Assembly (NCBI RefSeq): GCF_037975245.1 | Contig: NC_092572.1 | Location: 3,509,501-3,573,500, forward strand | Reading direction: 5' to 3' | Length of the DNA: 64,000 nt | Origin: Apostichopus japonicus | Lineage: Eukaryota > Echinodermata > Holothuroidea > Aspidochirotida > Stichopodidae | Part shown: positions 60,362 to 64,000 of the stretch, piece by piece | Layout: the number at the start of each line of letters is the position of its first letter | Numbering within the stretch: the stretch's first letter is position 1 | The notes under the pieces: model-generated | Databases searched by the model: none | What the model was told of the DNA's origin: nothing | What the model saw: only the letters and a program-made list of their open reading frames with translations | Made by a program: the position numbers and the translations under genes

Positions 60362-61293
60362 TACATCCCAGTGACATGTATAAACATATTTGATAGCTTT
60401 TTCATCCGTGTCCTCATATTGTTAATGCATAGCATGTTTGCTCTGTCTATTTGTATATCCTTTGATAAATATTAAGAGATAACCCATGTAGGAGAAGTCT
60501 CTAAACATATGGAAAATTTTACCACGATTAAGACACTTGAAGTAAGGGTGATTTTGCTTAAAGCAGCTGTTGAGATCACTTTGTTCAATTGTTGATACTG
60601 TTTAATTCTACAATTTCATACCAATAGAGGTCATCAGATTGACTAATTAAGTTTCATTTGAATAAATTGATGTGAAATTCCAACTTTTTTAAATTTTTCA
60701 TGTAGATTTCAACTATGTTAACTACGCTGCTATGTAACGTTTATGGAAGGTACAATTTTGAACTTTGAATCAAAGTGTTTAATAACATTTCTAATGACCT
60801 TCATTGGATGAACAAAATCGAGGTGATTGGCATAGTGTGATCAATTGCTATTTGCTTAAGCAAAATCATCCTCATAACTTCCTTATTTTTAACATGTAAC
60901 ACTTTTTATTTAGTAAGAAAATATACTGGAGAATATTCAACTGGTATATGAATGCGTATAAACTGGCTCTGTGTATCTGCAATGAGGGCGTATTACCCAA
61001 GTGTTATGATTGTACAGAGGGCACGCATTCACACGCCAGTAGAATCATGTTTTGTGTAAAGGCTGTGTTAAGACTTCAACTTGCGATTTGTCTTTCTTTT
61101 TTAGGTCAGTATAAAACTCTGGCATGATGTTTACCAAGTAATGCATAATAGTGTAACGCCATGTTTTCTCCTAGAAGACAAAGGCAACCATTATGATAAG
61201 CTTATCATCACGAATGACATCTATGCTACATAGTAATTCTAATCACAAGTATTTCTGCTGATAATCTGAAATAAAGTTTGACTAGATTTTGGA
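60362..61293. other. AT-rich non-coding sequence, possible 3' UTR
   Basis: No frame or RNA is supported. If the exon at 60,297 is real, this would be its 3' UTR up to one of the AATAAA signals. Confidence 0.3.
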
Positions 61294-61301
61294 AGAGACA
61301 T

Positions 61302-62104
61302 CATGGGCGTCAGCAGGTTTCAGAAAGTGGGGGGGTGGGGGGGGGGGACACTATACTATCTAAGCGGAGCGCCACCATTGGTTGGCGCGTAGCGTACCAG
61401 AAAATTTTGGGTACATAAGACCCCCTAGATCGCAGGAGACGGCCTTCCTGAGTCGTTTTTAGTTACATCAGAACCAGATCTGTGAGGAGAAATTTTGTCT
61501 CACAAAACTAAATTCCGACAGAAAGTACTGGTAGAAAGATGCCGTTCTGACACCAAGGGAAACGAATTACACAGCGTCCATCTCAAACGAAATATTTTCG
61601 GTAGTTTGGCATCATATAATACCCTGCATACAGGCAGAATACTGTCTGTATGGCCTAAAATATATGATATTACCTTCCTGGTGGGGTCTTCGACTTGTTT
61701 TCAAGTTGAAATGCGTCATTTTCTCTGATTCACAGTGTAGGGCAAGGGGAATTCCATTTCTGGCGAGAAGGGGTGCTTCCACAAAACACTCTAAAACATC
61801 GTTCAAACATCGCACAAACTTTTATCAGAGGTCTCGGACGAAGCGGGGAGGGTGACTATCGGAGGAAGGGGGATAAAGGGCCAAGCACTGTTCTAATTTC
61901 CAGTGCAATTTATTGATAATGATTCTTAAGTTAGATTCTACTTGAATCAGCTCAGCAATTGTGATAGAAAATCGCGCATATGCATGTGATTTTTTTAATA
62001 ACTGCTCTGAAAAGTGGGGGGGACAAATGATATGATATCCCCTCCACTTTTGAAAGTGGGGGGGACATGTCCCCCCCCCCGTCCCCCACCTGTTGACGCC
62101 CATG
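61302..62104. mobile_element. hAT-type MITE with perfect 8-bp duplication
   Basis: The element starts CATGGGCGTCAGCAGGT and ends, inverted, CATGGGCGTCAACAGGTG. It is flanked by AGAGACAT on both sides (61,294-61,301 and 62,105-62,112). Length is 803 bp. A core palindrome lies at 61,363-61,394, and GGGGGGACATGTCCCCCC near the right end. The intact duplication suggests a young insertion. No transposase is encoded. Confidence 0.92.
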
Positions 62105-62112
62105 AGAGACAT

Positions 62113-64000
62113 TGTGCCGCGGTTGGCACTTTTCCCAAGAAACATCACACTTAAGAGCTTTAAGGTCTAAACACTTTTAAGTATAGAACATCAGGAATAA
62201 AATCAACATGTCAAAAAAACAATATCAGCATTTCAAGACTAATGTCAACCTTTTTAACATGTCAGACATTTGAATTCGGCTACTCTATCGGCGTTTATTA
62301 GCGGTATCACACTTTCAGAAAGTATATTAACATATTACGAATAAAACAGCATGTTACAAGTTAACATCTGCATGTAACGGCTGACATCAATATGTCGCAC
62401 CTTCATATCAGTATGACAGAGAAAAATGTTTGAGAGCTTGATATCAGAATGCAACGAATACATTGTAAGGGCCTGTCTAACTTGTCTTCTCTTGTAAAAA
62501 AGGTGGAGGGGGAAATGGGGGTTGATAACAGTTTAACGTTTCAGAACTGAAAAGAATCACCAATCATTAAGTTTACACCACATGTAAAGTATGTGGAAGT
62601 AGTGGGCACATCATCTCCATTATGTCGGTTGTGCTCATAGATGTGAACGCAAAAGCAAATAATTTATAAACATTATTAATATTCGTGCGTATGTTCTTGT
62701 AAATAAAATGTGTTTGGGAATACATTTTCAATGAAATTATAAAACAGATATACATAGTGTTAATATGATAGTAATGGTACAAATTAAAAAGTTTCCGGGT
62801 TTACTGATATGAGCAATACTTATAAGCATGATTTAAGTCCACATTTTAATGAGTATTATGCTAGCAGTATTATTAATGATATTATAAAAGTAATTAAAAC
62901 ATATTAAAATGATTCTTAATAAATCAAGTTTCAAAATGGATAAATGCTGTCACAATAAAAATAACAATGCACAAAGAAAATGAAGATAAACAAGTAAGAA
63001 GAAGACTATAAGGGATAAGACCGAAAGGAATGTAGTCCTTGATATAATAGATTGTCAATAACTTATATCATTAATTTAGTCAGAGAATGAGAGAAAGAAC
63101 GAGAATTCGAGTCGTTCCCTACAATGAATTCGTTCATCATTACATTGCAATTGAGAAACGTCCTGTAGCATTTTTCGGTGTTTTTTATCGGTCTTTCCGT
63201 TATATATGAAATGCATTAGAAAAATCCTTAATTCGTAAACTAAAAATAAGATAAAATAAGAACCGTAAAAGTTTACAAGGTTGCTGATTACAAAGTTGTG
63301 ATTATTTGGTTATCATGTTGTCTTGCGTATAGCTGAGTACCACAGTGGGTATTGACAGTATGTATGTAAGACTTGAAAATTAATGTTTTATTGGTTGTAA
63401 ATTAACGTAGAAAACGGTAACAAGAAGGAAATCCGATAATCACAAGGAATTACAAAATTTGCAGATGTTTTATGTTGATCCTAAGCAGTTAATTCAGTGC
63501 CTATGATTCGCTCCTTGCTTCACAGCTGGTAAGGCCACGAGGAAACAGTTATCGAAATCAGATATGATGGCTCATTAAAAACACCAAACTTAGAACAATG
63601 TGTTACACAATTAACAAAGTTACTTAGAAACTGCAAGACGCATCTCATGGTAAATATATTGCAAGAGTAGGTCTCTGGTACCAGATATCCAATAAAAACG
63701 TTAAGTTAATTCATTCATTATCACAATTACTTAGAAACAGGGCGTTCAATGGAATAAATTTCTTCTATATCAAAACAAGACTTTTAGTGACCAATATTTA
63801 GTACATCGTGGTATATCGCCTTGTTGAATGTGTAACCAGAGATCTAAAGCAACCCATTTGTGACGTAACCAATATGTTTCCTTAAACTTCCACCAGCAAT
63901 GTAACAGGATGGAAACAAAGAAGGAAAAAAAAAAGATACATAACTCTCAGTAGTAACACCGATTGCTTATTTACCAGTTTCCACTTTGCTGCAATACATA
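62113..64000. other. right-hand intergenic sequence, no gene seen
   Basis: AT-rich DNA with only short frames lacking recognisable domains. No RNA gene or transposon end is visible. At about 62,190-62,460 there is loose repetition of ATCAACATGTC/ATCAGCATTTC-like phrases. Confidence 0.5.

Overview
The window is AT-rich eukaryotic DNA with spliced genes, GT-AG introns, many poly-G/poly-C tracts and a dense load of decayed transposons. The gene content (an SLC35G-type transporter, METTL27-like methyltransferases) and the mix of RTE and CR1/Jockey-like LINEs, hAT MITEs and LTR fossils suggest a marine invertebrate deuterostome, possibly an echinoderm such as a sea cucumber. The species is inference; no rRNA or mitochondrial marker is present.

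Two independent tandem segmental duplications make up most of the window. Duplication 1: unit A (about 3,021-16,493) and unit B (about 16,492-24,804). Each carries one SLC35G1-like drug/metabolite transporter on the minus strand. The A gene is intact (384 aa); the B gene has a one-base deletion. Duplication 2: unit C (about 31,049-44,164) and unit D (about 46,047-55,534). Each carries a five-exon METTL27-like (Williams-Beuren region) SAM methyltransferase on the minus strand. Both reading frames are complete (218 aa each). A much older relic of the last methyltransferase exon lies at 28,451-28,630, so this family had at least three members here.

Because each block is present twice, one copy gives the pre-insertion site for elements in the other. 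This dates insertions as post-duplication (or lost from one copy) and defines their ends. Unit A holds a CR1/Jockey-like LINE (5,145-9,419) with a hAT MITE dimer inside it, a second hAT MITE with a third nested in it (12,831-13,921), and a candidate solo LTR (3,975-4,682). Unit B holds another solo-LTR-like fossil (19,071-20,009). Unit C holds an inverted-repeat element carrying an RTE LINE that splits a 29-bp minisatellite, and a small U2-like repeat. Unit D holds a Mutator-like element with a 9-bp target duplication. C and D also share a 238-bp short element with a hammerhead-ribozyme-like 3' motif; an internal duplication in D preserves its empty site.

The remaining spacers (1-3,020; 24,805-31,048; 44,165-46,046; 55,535-64,000) hold LINE fragments, MITEs, tandem repeats and two possible orphan terminal exons. 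The genes do not form an operon or pathway. The transporter is predicted to be in the endomembrane or plasma membrane, and the methyltransferases are predicted to be soluble enzymes of unknown substrate. The strongest material for follow-up is the methyltransferase cluster, the hammerhead-like short element and the hAT MITE family with its conserved palindromic core.
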